Shown here one piece after another: positions 22,371 to 32,576 of a stretch of 64,000 nucleotides of DNA (positions are counted from its first letter, which is position 1; each line of letters begins with the position of its first letter). The notes below the pieces were generated by a model. The model did no database searches, was not told where the DNA came from, and worked only from the letters and a program-made list of their open reading frames with translations. The stretch comes from Bactericera cockerelli (Eukaryota; Arthropoda; Insecta; Hemiptera; Triozidae), in assembly GCA_024516035.1 (NCBI GenBank), contig CM044956.1:5454222-5518221 (forward strand), in the 5' to 3' direction. Position numbers and translations under genes: made by a program.

Positions 22371-22661
22371 AACTTCTCACCTTTTATTATTTATATTATA
22401 ATGCTAACGTATTTTTTACGTGAAATGTATCAGTCTGTGGCAAAGTTTTAATTGCTCACACCGAAGTCCACAATTGATAATGAACTTTATTTCGTGATTG
22501 CCTTGTTATTCAAGTAAAAACTTATGTACGCCCGTTAACATTATGATGCTGCAATGTGCAATGTTTTAATTTTCTAAAAGATTAAATTCGTCATGTAGAT
22601 ATATTAAAATGTCGTAAAACAGTCAGTTAAAATTTTATTTGTATAATATGTTCACCATCTC

Positions 22662-22671
22662 TGTCTGTCTG

Positions 22672-22770
<99 letters not shown>

Positions 22771-22805
22771 TCTCTCTTTCTTTCTCTTTTTCTCTCTCTT
22801 TTTTC
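22662..22805. repeat. (TC)n microsatellite
   Basis: A nearly pure TC dinucleotide tract of about 100 bp (22686-22768), with impure flanks. ORFs on both strands are Arg/Glu or Ser/Leu repeats and are not genes. Confidence 0.95.
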
Positions 22806-23145
22806 CTTATACGCAATATAAAGAGTACGAGTAAAGTGCAAAAAGTTTCAGTTCCCTCTATATTACCAAAAAAAAACTTAATAGTTAGGTATTGGAACAG
22901 ACTTAACTTTACTGGTACAGACTTCAACTTTTCCACTCCACATAGTATTTCACATGAAAACATTATTTATAATATTATTATACATATTAATATATGTAAC
23001 AATACTCAGCTGAACAAAAATGGCCAAAATTACGGTTTGTCGAAAGAATGAAAAAGAAATTTTTCTGAAAATCTTGACCAAAATTTTAAAATTTGTTCAT
23101 AACTGAACAATATCTTCCATATAACTTATTAAGTTAAATGGAAAA

Positions 23146-23179
<34 letters not shown>

Positions 23180-23650
23180 ACTCTCTTTTTAACTCTCTCT
23201 ACACACCATCTAAGAGCAGCTATAGGAACTTTTTGAATTACAAAGGCACACTTCTGAAACCAAAAAAATGTACTATGTATCATAATAAAAGAAAAATCTA
23301 ACGTATTCCATTTTTCGTGACTCCAAGTGTAGTTCCCTGAATGTTCACCTGTGTATAGAACTAAAGCATCAAGGATTTTCCAAAGTTCACTCAACATTGC
23401 AGTAAAGTTTAGGAATATATGGGTGTTTGTGTTCGCCGGAAAAGTTGAAAGTTGAGGGAAAAGGAAAGCGATGTATGAACTAGTTGTGCATCAGCATTTT
23501 ATCTTCTAAAGTCACGAGCTGGGGACTTCAGTACAGCATCTTATCTGTTAAGTCACTACTTTGAGAAGTCAGTACTTCAAGTGAAAATTGAAGTTTATAT
23601 GAGAAACTCTTATATTTAGATTACAGTTCTGCGATTGTAGTCTGAGGAAA
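22806..23650. other. Non-coding stretch with (TC)n at 23149-23178
   Basis: Unrecognised AT-rich DNA apart from a short TC tract. Confidence 0.45.
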
Positions 23651-23652
23651 AC

Positions 23653-23870
23653 CGTGCACTGTTAGTCAAGTGGTTAACCCACAAGTATGGTAATTCAAGT
23701 CCATTGGTTCGAATCCCACCCAATTCATGAATTTATGATTTTTTCCTCGCTAAATTGAGTATATGACCAAATAATAAGAAGACTCTTCAGGGTTCGGTGG
23801 TAGAAAATGTTTTAAGCATTAATTTTGCCTGGTGGTTACCATCAACTAAGGAGAGAGTTATTATTATTGT
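23653..23870 (+). mobile_element. SINE-B (tRNA-derived)
   Basis: TGTTAGTCAAGTGGTTAAC (A box) and GGTTCGAATCCCACCCA (B box) head the element. The tail AATTGAGT, TTCGGTGGTAGAAAATG, GAGCATT-like and TGGTGGTTACCATC ends in TTATTATTATTG. Confidence 0.85.
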
Positions 23871-23890
23871 TAATACATCAGACTACAATC

Positions 23891-23937
23891 AGTTTGTACT
23901 GAAAGGTACTGAATACAGTACCAATCAGTACAAACGG
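23891..23937. repeat. Hairpin
   Basis: GTTTGTACTGA plus GGTACTG pairs with CAGTACC plus TCAGTACAAAC across a four-base loop. Confidence 0.6.
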
Positions 23938-23939
23938 AA

Positions 23940-24060
23940 ACGCGAGAAATTGTATTAGGAGTTGTACATTATTATCAGAACATACCTGGATAGCTGTTTC
24001 GAGCTCATTTGCTCTCATCAGCTTATGCAAAAAAAAGTTCTGAATATCCCTGCCAGCATA
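23940..24060 (+). repeat. Repeat K
   Basis: AACATACCTGGATAGCTG, TTTCGAGCTCATTTGCTCTC and AGTTCTGAATATCC are shared with 49985-50095. Confidence 0.65.
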
Positions 24061-24141
24061 CTAACCCCTTTATTTTACAACCCTACGGCCCGAGTTCTGG
24101 AACAGGATTTGTTAATCTTAGCGAACACTAGTCTTTATCTT

Positions 24142-24414
24142 TTTTTTTTTTTTTTTTTTTTTTTTTGTGGGGTTTAACGTCGCTTTCAACTGGCATGGTC
24201 ATATCACGACGGGGGTTTTACCCTCCATTCGCAGGAAACTCACAAACCTGCTACTCACATTGACCTCACCCAGCCTGAGTGGGGCCGGGAAAAGCCAGCG
24301 TCACGAGAATTAGAATTTGAATGGTCACCCATCCAAGTCCTAACCTCGCTGGATGTCGCTTAACTTCGGTGTTCTGAAGGGAACCGGTGTATTCAACATG
24401 CCATCGACGCTGGC
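24142..24414 (-). mobile_element. SINE-D, reference copy with 5S rRNA head
   Basis: Read on the minus strand, the first 110 or so bases are recognisably 5S rRNA: TTGAATACACCGGTT, CACCGAAGTTAAGC (internal control region A box), AGGACTTGGATGGGTGACC (C box), and a terminal GACGCTGGC. A core follows (CACTCAGGCTGGGTGAGG, TGTGAGTAGCAGG, CCTGCGAATGGAGGG), then CCCCCGTCGTGATATGACC, AGCGACGTTAAACCCC and an A tail. A 12-bp target duplication with one mismatch (AGTCTTTATCTT at 24130, AGTCCTTATCTT at 24415) flanks it. Such SINE3-class elements are transcribed by RNA polymerase III and mobilised by a partner LINE. Confidence 0.92.
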
Positions 24415-24744
24415 AGTCCTTATCTTTCAACTTGACAACAACTTTACTGTAGAGGTCATTTATCTGAGCCAGGCTTTGTAGCTGTATATTACTTCTGCAG
24501 TGTAACGGAGCTGTAGCTAGCCTTCGTGACGGATAATGTTATCGGTCAGCTGATAAAATATAAGGGTCGGCTTAGATTTACTAATCCTGTTTCATAATAC
24601 GGCCCTAAGTTTTTTTCTTTCACTTTGACTTTTCCCAAATCCTCGGTACTTGTTGTCCACTTTATTCAACCTTTTTCTCATGGTTGAGGTTGGTTTTGGT
24701 TCTTCAAGAAATTTCAACATGGGCAAAAAAGGGGGAAAAATAAT

Positions 24745-24852
24745 TTTCCTTACAAAAGGCAAAGTGAAAGAAGCTACAACACAGACCACAAGCGTCTTCA
24801 GTAGCTGATGTTTCATGGCTATGAAATAAAAAGGCTGTGGAAAACTCATCAA
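24745..24852 (+). mobile_element. SINE-H tail
   Basis: CTACAACACAGACCACAAGC, GTCTTCAGTAGCTGATG and TTTCATGGCTATGAAATAAA match the 3' part of SINE-H at 63545-63640. Confidence 0.75.
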
Positions 24853-24854
24853 AT

Positions 24855-25070
24855 GGTTGGGTGAAAGAGATTGCCATAGGCAACAACCGCGCTTTTTAGT
24901 CAGGATATATTATGTGTATCTATATTTATTTAAAAAAAAAAATCTTTTTATAGTTTATATGTTTTCCATTTTTTTAATTTTTGTAATAATTATTTATAGT
25001 GTAGAGTGTACCTACATATTTATGTGTGTCTTTTATTTCTAATAAGATAATACATAATTATAATAATAAG
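24855..25070 (+). repeat. Repeat F
   Basis: GGTTGGGTGAAAGAGATTGC, CATAGGCAACAACCGCGC and an AT-rich end with ATAATAATAAG. Confidence 0.7.
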
Positions 25071-25111
25071 TTTAGATACAGAATCTTGGATCTGTGTAGT
25101 CAGGAAAAGTG

Positions 25112-25175
25112 AGAAAAGCGACAGTACAAGCGTCTACAGTAGCTGCTGTTTCATGGCTACGAAAAAAAGGCATCT
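25112..25175 (+). mobile_element. SINE-H tail fragment
   Basis: ACAAGCGTCTACAGTAGCTG and TGTTTCATGGCTACGAAA. Confidence 0.6.
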
Positions 25176-25604
25176 TTAAAAAAAAAAATACAAAGTTTGC
25201 AAACAAAGTCTGGGATTTACCCAGTAACCTAAAGCTCTGTGTACTCAGGAAAAGTGAAAAAGTTTCAGTTTTAATTTAAACTTACATCGCGTTATGAAGC
25301 GTGAGAAAGTTTGGCGTAATGCGTTCTGTATGCATTAGGAGTACACCATTACACCCTTAGCAAATACGAGACACTCTTGTGTAGCTCAGCATCCATCTTA
25401 GATGTTGATATTCTGCATTTTCATATCTTGGGGAAAATAATGACGACAGAGAGAGAGAGAGAGAGAGAGAGAGGCCTTGTACTTCCCCACAAATAAAATC
25501 ATACATACATATTCTCTCACTCTTTTTTTTCCACCTATGTTTTTCTCTCGCTCCCCCTCTCTTCTCTGCTTAAACATTCTCTATTCTCTCTCTCTCTCTC
25601 TCTC

Positions 25605-25732
25605 TCATTTTTCCTCACGAGGAATGACATCCAAGTATAGATCAGAAAAATTTCTGCCCCGCTGGGAATCGAACCCAGGTCACTATGCGTGCAATGCGTA
25701 GCGCGCTAACTCACTCTGCCACGGTGACTACC
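25605..25732 (-). mobile_element. SINE-A head and middle
   Basis: CCTCACGAGGAATGACATCC, GCTGGGAATCGAACCCAGGT (B box) and GCGCGCTAACTCACTCTGCC (A box). It is flanked by (GA)n at 25449-25474 and GA-rich DNA to 25960. Confidence 0.85.
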
Positions 25733-26081
25733 GGTGAGTGAGAGACTATAAAGTAGAGAAGAGAAAGGCACAGGAACAGAAAATATAGGTAGAAAAAAGA
25801 GTTGGATAGAGAAAGAAAACGTATAGGTAGGGAAAAAAGAGAGGGATAGAGAGAGATCAATTGAGAGAAAGAAAATTAAGGTAGAAAAAAGAGAAGGACA
25901 AAAAATATAGGTAGAGAAATAGAGGGAGGAAGAGAGAGAGAGAACAGAAGAGAAAGATAGCTCATATTTAAAGAAAAGTATAATATCTGTTAAAATATCA
26001 ATATAAGTGTTTGTCGCAGAGTTATAGGTCTTTTTTATAGCTCTAATATTAGGAACAGTGACTTTCATTCTACATAAACAG

Positions 26082-26245
26082 GAGCCCGTTTCAGAAACGC
26101 TCTCCAATCTCAAAATCTCCAAAGCTCCGTCTTAATCGTCACACAATGCATTCTTATTGGTTGATGCGTTCAAATTAACCAATCAGAGTGCGTTGTGTGA
26201 CGGATGAAAGGGAGATTGTGAGAGTGTTTTCTGGAACGAGGGCCA
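26082..26245. mobile_element. Foldback MITE
   Basis: Long imperfect inverted repeat. The left arm (GAGCCCGTTTCAGAAACGCT, CCAATCTC, CGTCACACAATGCATTCT, TATTGGTT) and right arm (AACCAATCAGAGTGCGTTGT, GTGACGGAT, GAGATTGTGAGAGTGTTTTC, TGGAACGAGGGCC) pair over most of their length. There is no coding sequence. Confidence 0.75.
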
Positions 26246-26983
26246 GGAAACCCTTTCAAATTCGAAAGTATACCACAAAGTTTTACTTTTCCACATTTTC
26301 CAGGTAACTTGACAATGTTTCTCCTGCATTAATGTGCACTAGAGTCCTTTAACCCGTGTTAATCCTTGAGGGAACTCTTCTACCTATCCTTTAAATGCCA
26401 TGGAGCCAAGAGGGGGACAAAGAGTTTGCGGATGCTTGTATTATGTATGCTATAGAACGTCTAAAAAGTAGTTTCAGAAAGCCAAATGGAGGACAAATGA
26501 AGACCCTCGTGTTGAGAGTTGTTTGTATAGGAAGTTAAAAAAGTATGTTTAGTGAAAAAATGACAATTACTTATTTGTATTTGTAGAATAGAATAGAATA
26601 TTAAATTTGTATTTGCATCGTGTGTAGAAAGCCATAGGTCGTCTAAGGTCCTAATTATGATACAGGATTAGATTAATCTGATCTCGTTTTGCCCTTAATA
26701 CGCCTTCTAGTGGGAGTTGCAACCAATCTCTGCACATTTATATCAGCTGTTAGTTCAACCCCCAGAAACATCCTTTCGTGGTTACAAAAGGAAAATAATG
26801 AGTGATAAAACTAAAAAGAAATGATATCTTTCTTTTTTCTTGCTAGGAGTCATCCTAAACTTGATTTCTCTTTAAGTTTTACTTGTTGAACGGCAGTATA
26901 AACTGGCGGGCGTAGTATGATTTTTGAACTGAATTGAATTTAGAATCACGAAAATTACCCTGTGACCGCCTGTTTTTATTGCT
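26246..26983. other. Non-coding stretch
   Basis: About 26645-26690 (CTAATTATGATACAGGATTA) resembles a MITE end also present near 24570. Otherwise unrecognised. Confidence 0.4.
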
Positions 26984-28538
26984 GTTCTCTAGTCCTCCCA
27001 CCAATTAACATGGGATGGGCTTCGTCCCAAGCTTAGACACTCTGGGAGACAAAGTTGAAGTTCTCTAGTCCTCCCACCAATTACCAAAGGCTTCGTTCAA
27101 GCTTAGACACTTTGGGAGACAAAATTGAAGTTCTCTAGTCCTCCACCAATTAACATAGGCTTCGTTCCAAGCTTCGACACTTTGGGAGACAAAGTTGAAG
27201 TTCTCTAGTCCTCCACAATTAACATAGGCTTCGTTCCAAGCTTCGACACTTTGGGAGACAAAATTGAAGTTCTCTAGTCCTCCCACAAATTAACATAGGC
27301 TTCGCCCAAGCTTCGACAACTTTGGGAGACAAAGTTGAAGTTCTCTAGTCTCCCACCAATTAACATAGGCTTCGTTCCAAGCTTAGACACTTTGGGAGAC
27401 AAAATTGAAGTTCTCTAGTCCCCACCAATTAAACATAGGCTTCGTTCCAAGCTTCGACACTTTGGGAGACAAAGTTGAAGTTCTCTAGTCCTCCCACCAA
27501 TTAAATAGGCTTCGTTCCAAGCTTAGACACTTTGGGAGACAAATTGAAGTTCTCTAGTCCTCCCACCAATTAACATAGGCTTCGTTCCAAGCTTCGAACT
27601 TGGGAGACAAAGTTGAAGTTCTCTAGTCCTCCACCAATTAACATAGGCTTCGTTCCAAGCTTCGACACTTTGGGAGACAAAGTTGAAGTTCTCTAGTCAC
27701 CCACCAATTAACATAGGCTTCGTTCCAAGCTTAGACACTTTGGGAGACAAAATTGAAGTTCTCTAGTCCTCCCACCAATTAACATAGGCTTCGTTCAAGC
27801 TTCGACACTTTGGGAGGACAAAGTTGAAGTTCTCTAGTCCTCCCACCAATTAACATAGGCTTCGTTCCAAGCTTAGACACTTTGGGAGACAAAATTGAAG
27901 TTTTCTCTAGTCCTCCACCAATTAACATAGGCTTCGTTGTTCCAAGCTTCGACACTTCGGGAGACAAAGTTGAAGTTCTCTAGTCCTCCACCAATTAACA
28001 TAGGCTTCGTTCCAAGCTTCGACACTTTGGGAGACAAAGTTGAAGTTCTCTAGTCACACCACTAATTAACATAGGCTTCGTTCCAAGCTTCGACACTTTG
28101 GAGACAAAAGTTGAAGTTCTCTAGTCCTCCCACCAATTAACATAGGCTTCGTCCAAGCTTCGACACTTTGGGAGACAAAGTTGAAAGTTCCTTAGTCCTC
28201 CCACCAATTAACATAGGCTTCGTCCCAAGCTTCGACACTTTGGGAGACAAAGTTGAAGTTCTCTAGTCCTCCACCAATTAACATAGGCTTCGTCCCAAGC
28301 TTCGACACTTTGGGAGACAAAGTTGATGTTCTCTAGTCCTACCAACAATAAATAGCTTCGTTCCAGCTTCGACACTTTGGAGACAAAGTTGAAGTTCTCT
28401 TAGTCTTTCCCACCAATTAACATAGGCTTCGTTCCAGCTTCGACACTTGAGAGACAAAATTGAAGTTCTCTAGTCCTCCCCACCAATTAACATAGGCTTC
28501 GTTCAAGCTTCGAGACTTTGGAGACAAAATTGAAGATT
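26984..28538 (-). repeat. 71-bp satellite array, about 22 units
   Basis: The unit is about 71 bp (blocks TTCTCTAGTCCTCCCACCAA, TTAACATAGGCTTCGTTCCA and AGCTTCGACACTTTGGGAGA, CAAAGTTGAAG). Two linked variants, TTAGACAC with AAAATTG and TTCGACAC with AAAGTTG, alternate over several units. Single-base losses in CC, AA and GG doublets are frequent. On the minus strand each unit can encode NFVSQSVEAWNEAYVNWW followed by a stop, but 71 is not a multiple of three, so no long frame survives. The array begins about ten bases after the apparent splice donor of the exon at 28545-29244, so it probably sits in that gene's intron. Confidence 0.93.
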
Positions 28539-28544
28539 GTATAC

Positions 28545-29244
28545 CTTGATGATTGTGTACATCAATCTCTCTGCCATAAAATAAATATCTATTGGATACA
28601 CCATCATTTGGTTGAAGATCTCAAAATCTGCCAAACTTTCATAGTCCTCAAAGTTTCCGCATTCTGTCCTGCGATGAATTTTGAAAAGGTATGTCAACAG
28701 GATTGGTTTTGTTTTTGTTCTCCAGACTCTCCGCCCTGTTTTTGTATGCTGCTTTCTCTTTCTGATCAATCTCGATCACGTTCGTAATCACCAAATCTCT
28801 CGTCCGTTGCTGAGCCTCCTGAATGTCCTTCGTCAGAATGGCTGTTAAGTTGTCGACCAAAGTGCTCATGACGGCTGCATATTCAGCCTTGGTCTTGTCG
28901 AATATTTCCAAAGACAACCTTCGGTACGCCTCATTTGCAAGATCTTGCGCCAGCGTTTTGACTTGGGTTGAATTTATGGCTTTCAGTTTTGGAACTGCCG
29001 AATTCTCCAGAATGAAATGCCTTTTTTCCATTCGCAGTTTATCTTCAGTTAAATAGGCTATGTCGATTGCGTCTTGAAGGTCAGAGCCGTTCATATGATT
29101 CTCAAAGAGGCCGGTTAGATCGTTGAATTGTTTGTCCTGGAGGAGGTATCTGCTCATGTGCAGGACGAACTTTAGTTTGGCGTCTTCGTCGACATCATAG
29201 TAGATTGTTCTTCTCGGAGAGGTCTTATTGATGCCACTGTTTCT
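28545..29244 (-). CDS. Candidate internal exon of an unrecognised host gene
   Basis: On the minus strand a continuous reading starts after an AG acceptor (CACTAG at about 29250-29245) and gives RNSGINKTSPRR, YYDVDEDAKLKFVLHMSRYL, then Lys/Glu/Asp-rich helical sequence (LTEDKLRMEKRHFILENS; DLANEAYRRLSLEIFDKTKA; TKDIQEAQQRTRDLV). At about 28680-28690, near TTTT/AAAA runs, the frame must shift by one base, after which it continues through CGNFEDYESLADFEIFNQMM to AERLMYTIIK and a GTATAC donor at 28544. The 700-base length with phase-0 ends also implies a one-base insertion. The composition is that of a real, soluble, partly coiled-coil protein, not of the surrounding repeats. I cannot name the family. 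It could be a live exon with an assembly error or a pseudogene. Confidence 0.55.
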
Positions 29245-29269
29245 CTAGTGAGGACTGAAATGTGTAAAT

Positions 29270-29760
29270 TGAATTGAATTGTATTGTATAATATCCTTAA
29301 CTGTTATTTTCTTGTAAAATAAAAATACCTACAAAATGGCAGGATACAAACTATAGAAGGGGGGGGGGGGGGGGGGGTGTATATTAAACTGTAATTTCTC
29401 TGTTGTACTGCATATTTTCATCAATCTGTCCTGTATAATATCTTTACCTGTATATTTTCTTGTAAAATAAATTGAAATACCTAACAAATGCAGAAATACA
29501 AACTATAGGAGGGGGGGGGGTGTATATTATACTGTAATTTTCCACGTTGTATTGTCATTTCCATCAATCTGTCTTGTATTATATCTCTTAACATGTACTT
29601 TTTTTTCCCTTTAAATGAAATACTTAATGCATGCAACTGGGGGGGGGGGGGTTGTGTATATTTACTGTTTTTCTGGGTGTAAATTGTTGTATAATATTGT
29701 TTCATTAATCTGTATTCTGTTAATCTCCTGTATTTGTAAATAAAACTACAACTAAAGTTG
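29270..29760. repeat. Tandem repeat of about 130-150 bp with G runs
   Basis: Three units each contain ATACAAACTATAG-like sequence (weaker in unit 3), a poly-G run (29359-29377, 29511-29520, 29641-29651), GTATATT, and ATCAATCTGT plus TATAATATC. The unit spacing is about 152 and 130 bp. Confidence 0.8.
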
Positions 29761-30005
29761 TGAATATGTTTTAATAAAAAAATTGAATTGAATGGTTTTG
29801 TTTTATTTCAGTGTAAATACAGTACAGTTGAGACATCCTATTACTCGTATATCACACTATAAAACAGTTTGTAGAAAAAATAGTAACAATTTGGATAAGA
29901 TTTAAAATAACAGGGAAGAAAGTGCAAAGTACTTTCTATTTATCTTAAATGTAAAAAAAAAACAAGACAAGGTATTAAATTATACAGATTTAGTAAATGA
30001 TTAAT

Positions 30006-30295
30006 GTATATGTACGAATTTCTTTGTGGTGAAGCACAAGGCCTCTTCACAATTTTGTGGTAGCGCAGCATTACTAAGGCTTCCTTTACATTTCGAATTA
30101 TTCTATTACATTAATTCTTTTTACTCTGTATGCCGCCATGGTCGTTACTCATACAAGTAACTATCATTTTTCCTCACGAGGTATGAGTGGACCCGAACAT
30201 CCAAGTACAGAGCAGAAAAAATCCTCCCCGCTGGAATCGAACCCAGGTCACCATGTGTGCAATGCTAGCGCGCTAACTCGCTCTGCCACAGTGAC
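30006..30295 (-). mobile_element. SINE-A, complete with target duplication
   Basis: The 15-bp direct repeat TAGTAAATGATTAAT at 29991-30005 and 30296-30310 bounds a minus-strand SINE-A (head near 30295, B box near 30235, tail toward 30006). This is direct evidence of retroposition. Confidence 0.9.
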
Positions 30296-30436
30296 TAGTA
30301 AATGATTAATAATAATAATAATGACAAATGTGTTTTTTTGTGTTGTAAATATCACAACTTAGTGGGTGGCGCAGAATTTATGACATTTCCGAATCCTCAA
30401 TATCCCAACATCTTATTTCCCAAAAATTCCAGGTCA

Positions 30437-30572
30437 AACAACGTCGATGGCGTGTTGAATGTACCGGTTCTCGTAGGATCCCCGAAGTTAAGCACCGTCC
30501 AGCGAGATGAAGAATTCTTGATGTTGGCATTACGGCCCAACCCAGTCTGGGTGAATGTGGGTAGCAGGTTTT
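30437..30572 (+). mobile_element. SINE-D, 5S head with short core
   Basis: CGTCGATGGCGTGTTGAATG, TACCGGTTCTCGTAGGATCC, CGAAGTTAAGCACCGTCCAG and CAACCCAGTCTGGGTGAATG are in SINE-D order; the copy stops after GTGGGTAGCAGGTTT. Confidence 0.85.
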
Positions 30573-30587
30573 AAATCTTTAATTTAG

Positions 30588-30755
30588 GTAGCGTAGGGAT
30601 CCGTTGGTTCTAATCAAACCCAGTGCATGCAATTTTCCTCATTAATTTGAGTTTGTGACCACATAATTATAAGACTCTGAGGGTTAGATGGTACAAAATG
30701 TTTTGAGCATTAACCTCGCCTCGTGGTTACCTTCCACTAAAGAGTATTATTATAA
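30588..30755 (+). mobile_element. SINE-B, head partly missing
   Basis: GCGTAGGGATCCGTTGGTTC through ATTTGAGTTTGTGACCACAT, GGGTTAGATGGTACAAAATG and CGTGGTTACCTTCCACTAAA to TATTATT. Confidence 0.85.
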
Positions 30756-30912
30756 AGTCAACATAATAATCATTGTTTTTTTTTTACTTGAAACGATGTC
30801 ATCATCATCATCTATCCTCTATTAAGAACTTCTGTAATTGAAAAGAGGTTGAAACACTCCTCTTGAATGCCCTAAGATGTCAAAGGGCCGTTAAAAAACA
30901 AGAAAGGCTTAC

Positions 30913-30961
30913 CCAAAACAGCCAGCAGCACAAAAAGAATTCCTAAAATTGCTATCTTCAT
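30913..30961 (-). CDS. Candidate first exon encoding a signal peptide
   Basis: From ATG at 30961 the minus strand reads MKIAILGILFVLLAVLG and then meets a good splice donor, GTAAGC (30912-30907), in phase 1. One Lys followed by a pure hydrophobic run and Ala-Val-Leu-Gly is a classic secretory signal. A TATA box (TATAAATA at 31113-31106) lies upstream, leaving room for a short 5' leader. Small secreted arthropod proteins such as antimicrobial, venom, cuticle or odorant-binding proteins often have this exon structure, but the rest of the gene is not visible and no function can be given. The exon at 28545-29244 is not its direct partner, since its acceptor choices are phase 0 or 2. Confidence 0.5.
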
Positions 30962-31105
30962 TATAGGTTAATACTTTGTATACGTTCTCAGATCTTGACA
31001 ATTTGAACTAATCGTACAAAATCTTAAAAATTGGATAAGGAAAAAATCAACCTATTTTCTTCAAAAATTTCTTCGAAATATACAACAATGTTGAGTTGTT
31101 TCTCA

Positions 31106-31113
31106 TATTTATA
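31106..31113 (-). promoter_or_regulatory. Candidate TATA box
   Basis: TATAAATA on the minus strand, about 145 bases upstream of the signal-peptide ATG. CTCAACATT lies about 25 bases downstream as a possible start region. Confidence 0.4.
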
Positions 31114-31188
31114 CAGGGTAGAGTTCGGAAGATAGATGGAATTGATAGAGGCGCAATGCTTTGCTCATGCGCAGCAGGGGTCTGATAG

Positions 31189-31359
31189 GGGGTTCATTTG
31201 AAAGAGGACTATCTCAAATCCAAGGTTTACAATGATCGTTCCAGGACCATAAAAGACCTCAATAACAATATCAGGGCCAACATTGATGAAATTTCTTGTA
31301 AATGTTCGGAAGAATTGACGAAAACTTTAGAAAACGCCTTGGTCATTGATCCCGAGTGA
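31189..31359 (+). pseudogene. DDE transposase C-terminal fragment
   Basis: A short plus-strand frame ends in TGA at 31357 and reads DYLKSKVYNDRSRTIKDLNN, NIRANIDEISCK, LTKTLENAL. The LKSxVY-D-R-T-I-DL-NI pattern is the C-terminal tail common to Tc1/mariner-like insect transposases, normally preceded by FLWG. The catalytic part is absent. Confidence 0.6.
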
Positions 31360-31912
31360 GTAGCGTGAGGGTTCCCATTTCCAGGTACGCTGTTGAAAAC
31401 CAAATAAATCTAAATTTCCAATGCTTATATGTGAGAGAAAAATAACAAGTTTGAGAATTTTTCATTATTTAGTTTTGTTTTTTTTTTTTTTCTTCCACTT
31501 TATAATCCATCTGTCTCTCGCACACCACCCGGTACTAGTCGTCAAAGAAAACCATTCACTGATATCAAAACTGTATATTGGTGGACATTAACAAATAACT
31601 GGAATAGTTTTTATTCATTCAATTTAATGGGTCTTTAACGTTAGAACCTAATTTGGTTATATTACCCACCTGTTACTTGATTATTTTTAGACTTATCTTG
31701 TATTACGTACTGCAAAAATTACACTTCGTGTTGATAAAAGGGAGAACGCCCAATGTTTTCTACAAAAAAGTCATATCATGAGTTATGAACGCCTACATTG
31801 GCTCTTGTTTCACTATCATAAACATTTAAAAAAAGAAATTAAAGTTAAGGTACACAGTAGTACACACCTCATTCGTTCTCCTCGCTACCATATTAAATTT
31901 TACGTGCCGCAA
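31360..31912. other. Non-coding stretch
   Basis: Nothing recognised. Confidence 0.4.
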
Positions 31913-32075
31913 AATGAGTAGATGCTTTAATGTGAGCAGCGACCAGTGGCGTAGTTATAGGCAAAAATAAGATACTAGGATATTAAAAGATATGGAAAAG
32001 TCCTATAAATCTGCGCTACCCACAATTTTTTTTGCTTTAATAACACAAAGAAACACATCTATTTATTATTTTATT
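31913..32075 (+). mobile_element. SINE-A 3' half
   Basis: ATGAGTAGATGCTTTAATGT, GCAGCGACCAGTGGCGTAGT and TCTGCGCTACCCACAATTTT match the tail of the 53038-53334 copy. The head is missing. Confidence 0.75.
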
Positions 32076-32576
32076 ATTGGTTACTTTCAACATTAAAGTA
32101 AAATATTATTATTTATAAACTTTAACCACAATTGAAAGTGGTAAATAATATTCTCTCATGTCTCATTATGAGCTTGAGGTCAACTTGTTCTTTGTGTATA
32201 ATTTTTACTGTCTCACAATTCTCTGAGGTCAACAACCTACTAACAACTGTTTTTTTTCGAAATTTTCAAAACACCGTGCTATCGTTGGATAAAAAGTTTT
32301 AGGGTACCCTCATAGAATATATTATTTTCATCGCGATCCAAAGTTGTGGAATTAAATATTCAAAACAATTAAGAAGTAGGGTTTTGGAAAGTTTCTGATC
32401 CCAACTTTTTAGTCTTTTTTTTCAACCCGAGACCGTGCACTGCGGCTTTTTTAATTGAAAAGTAAATACTCTGTGCTTACCTTAACTTTGATTTTGACCT
32501 TCTAACTTATAATATTGAAAACTGATAAATTAATTTATTTAAACAAATTTCATGATAGAAACTTTCATTATACATA
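32076..32576. other. Non-coding stretch
   Basis: Nothing recognised. Confidence 0.4.

Noticed and set aside
22635..22963. Arg/Glu and Ser/Leu ORFs
   Set aside because: Direct products of the (TC)n microsatellite.
24320..24414. 5S rRNA gene
   Set aside because: Clear 5S similarity, but diverged at many sites, followed by a SINE core and A tail, and flanked by a target duplication.
26984..28538. CRISPR array or protein repeat gene
   Set aside because: Units are head-to-tail without unique spacers, and the 71-bp length with indels breaks any frame; it is a satellite in eukaryotic DNA.
28648..29157. Mitochondrial ATP synthase subunit b
   Set aside because: Charged helical composition suggested it, but the characteristic motifs are absent, so no name is given.
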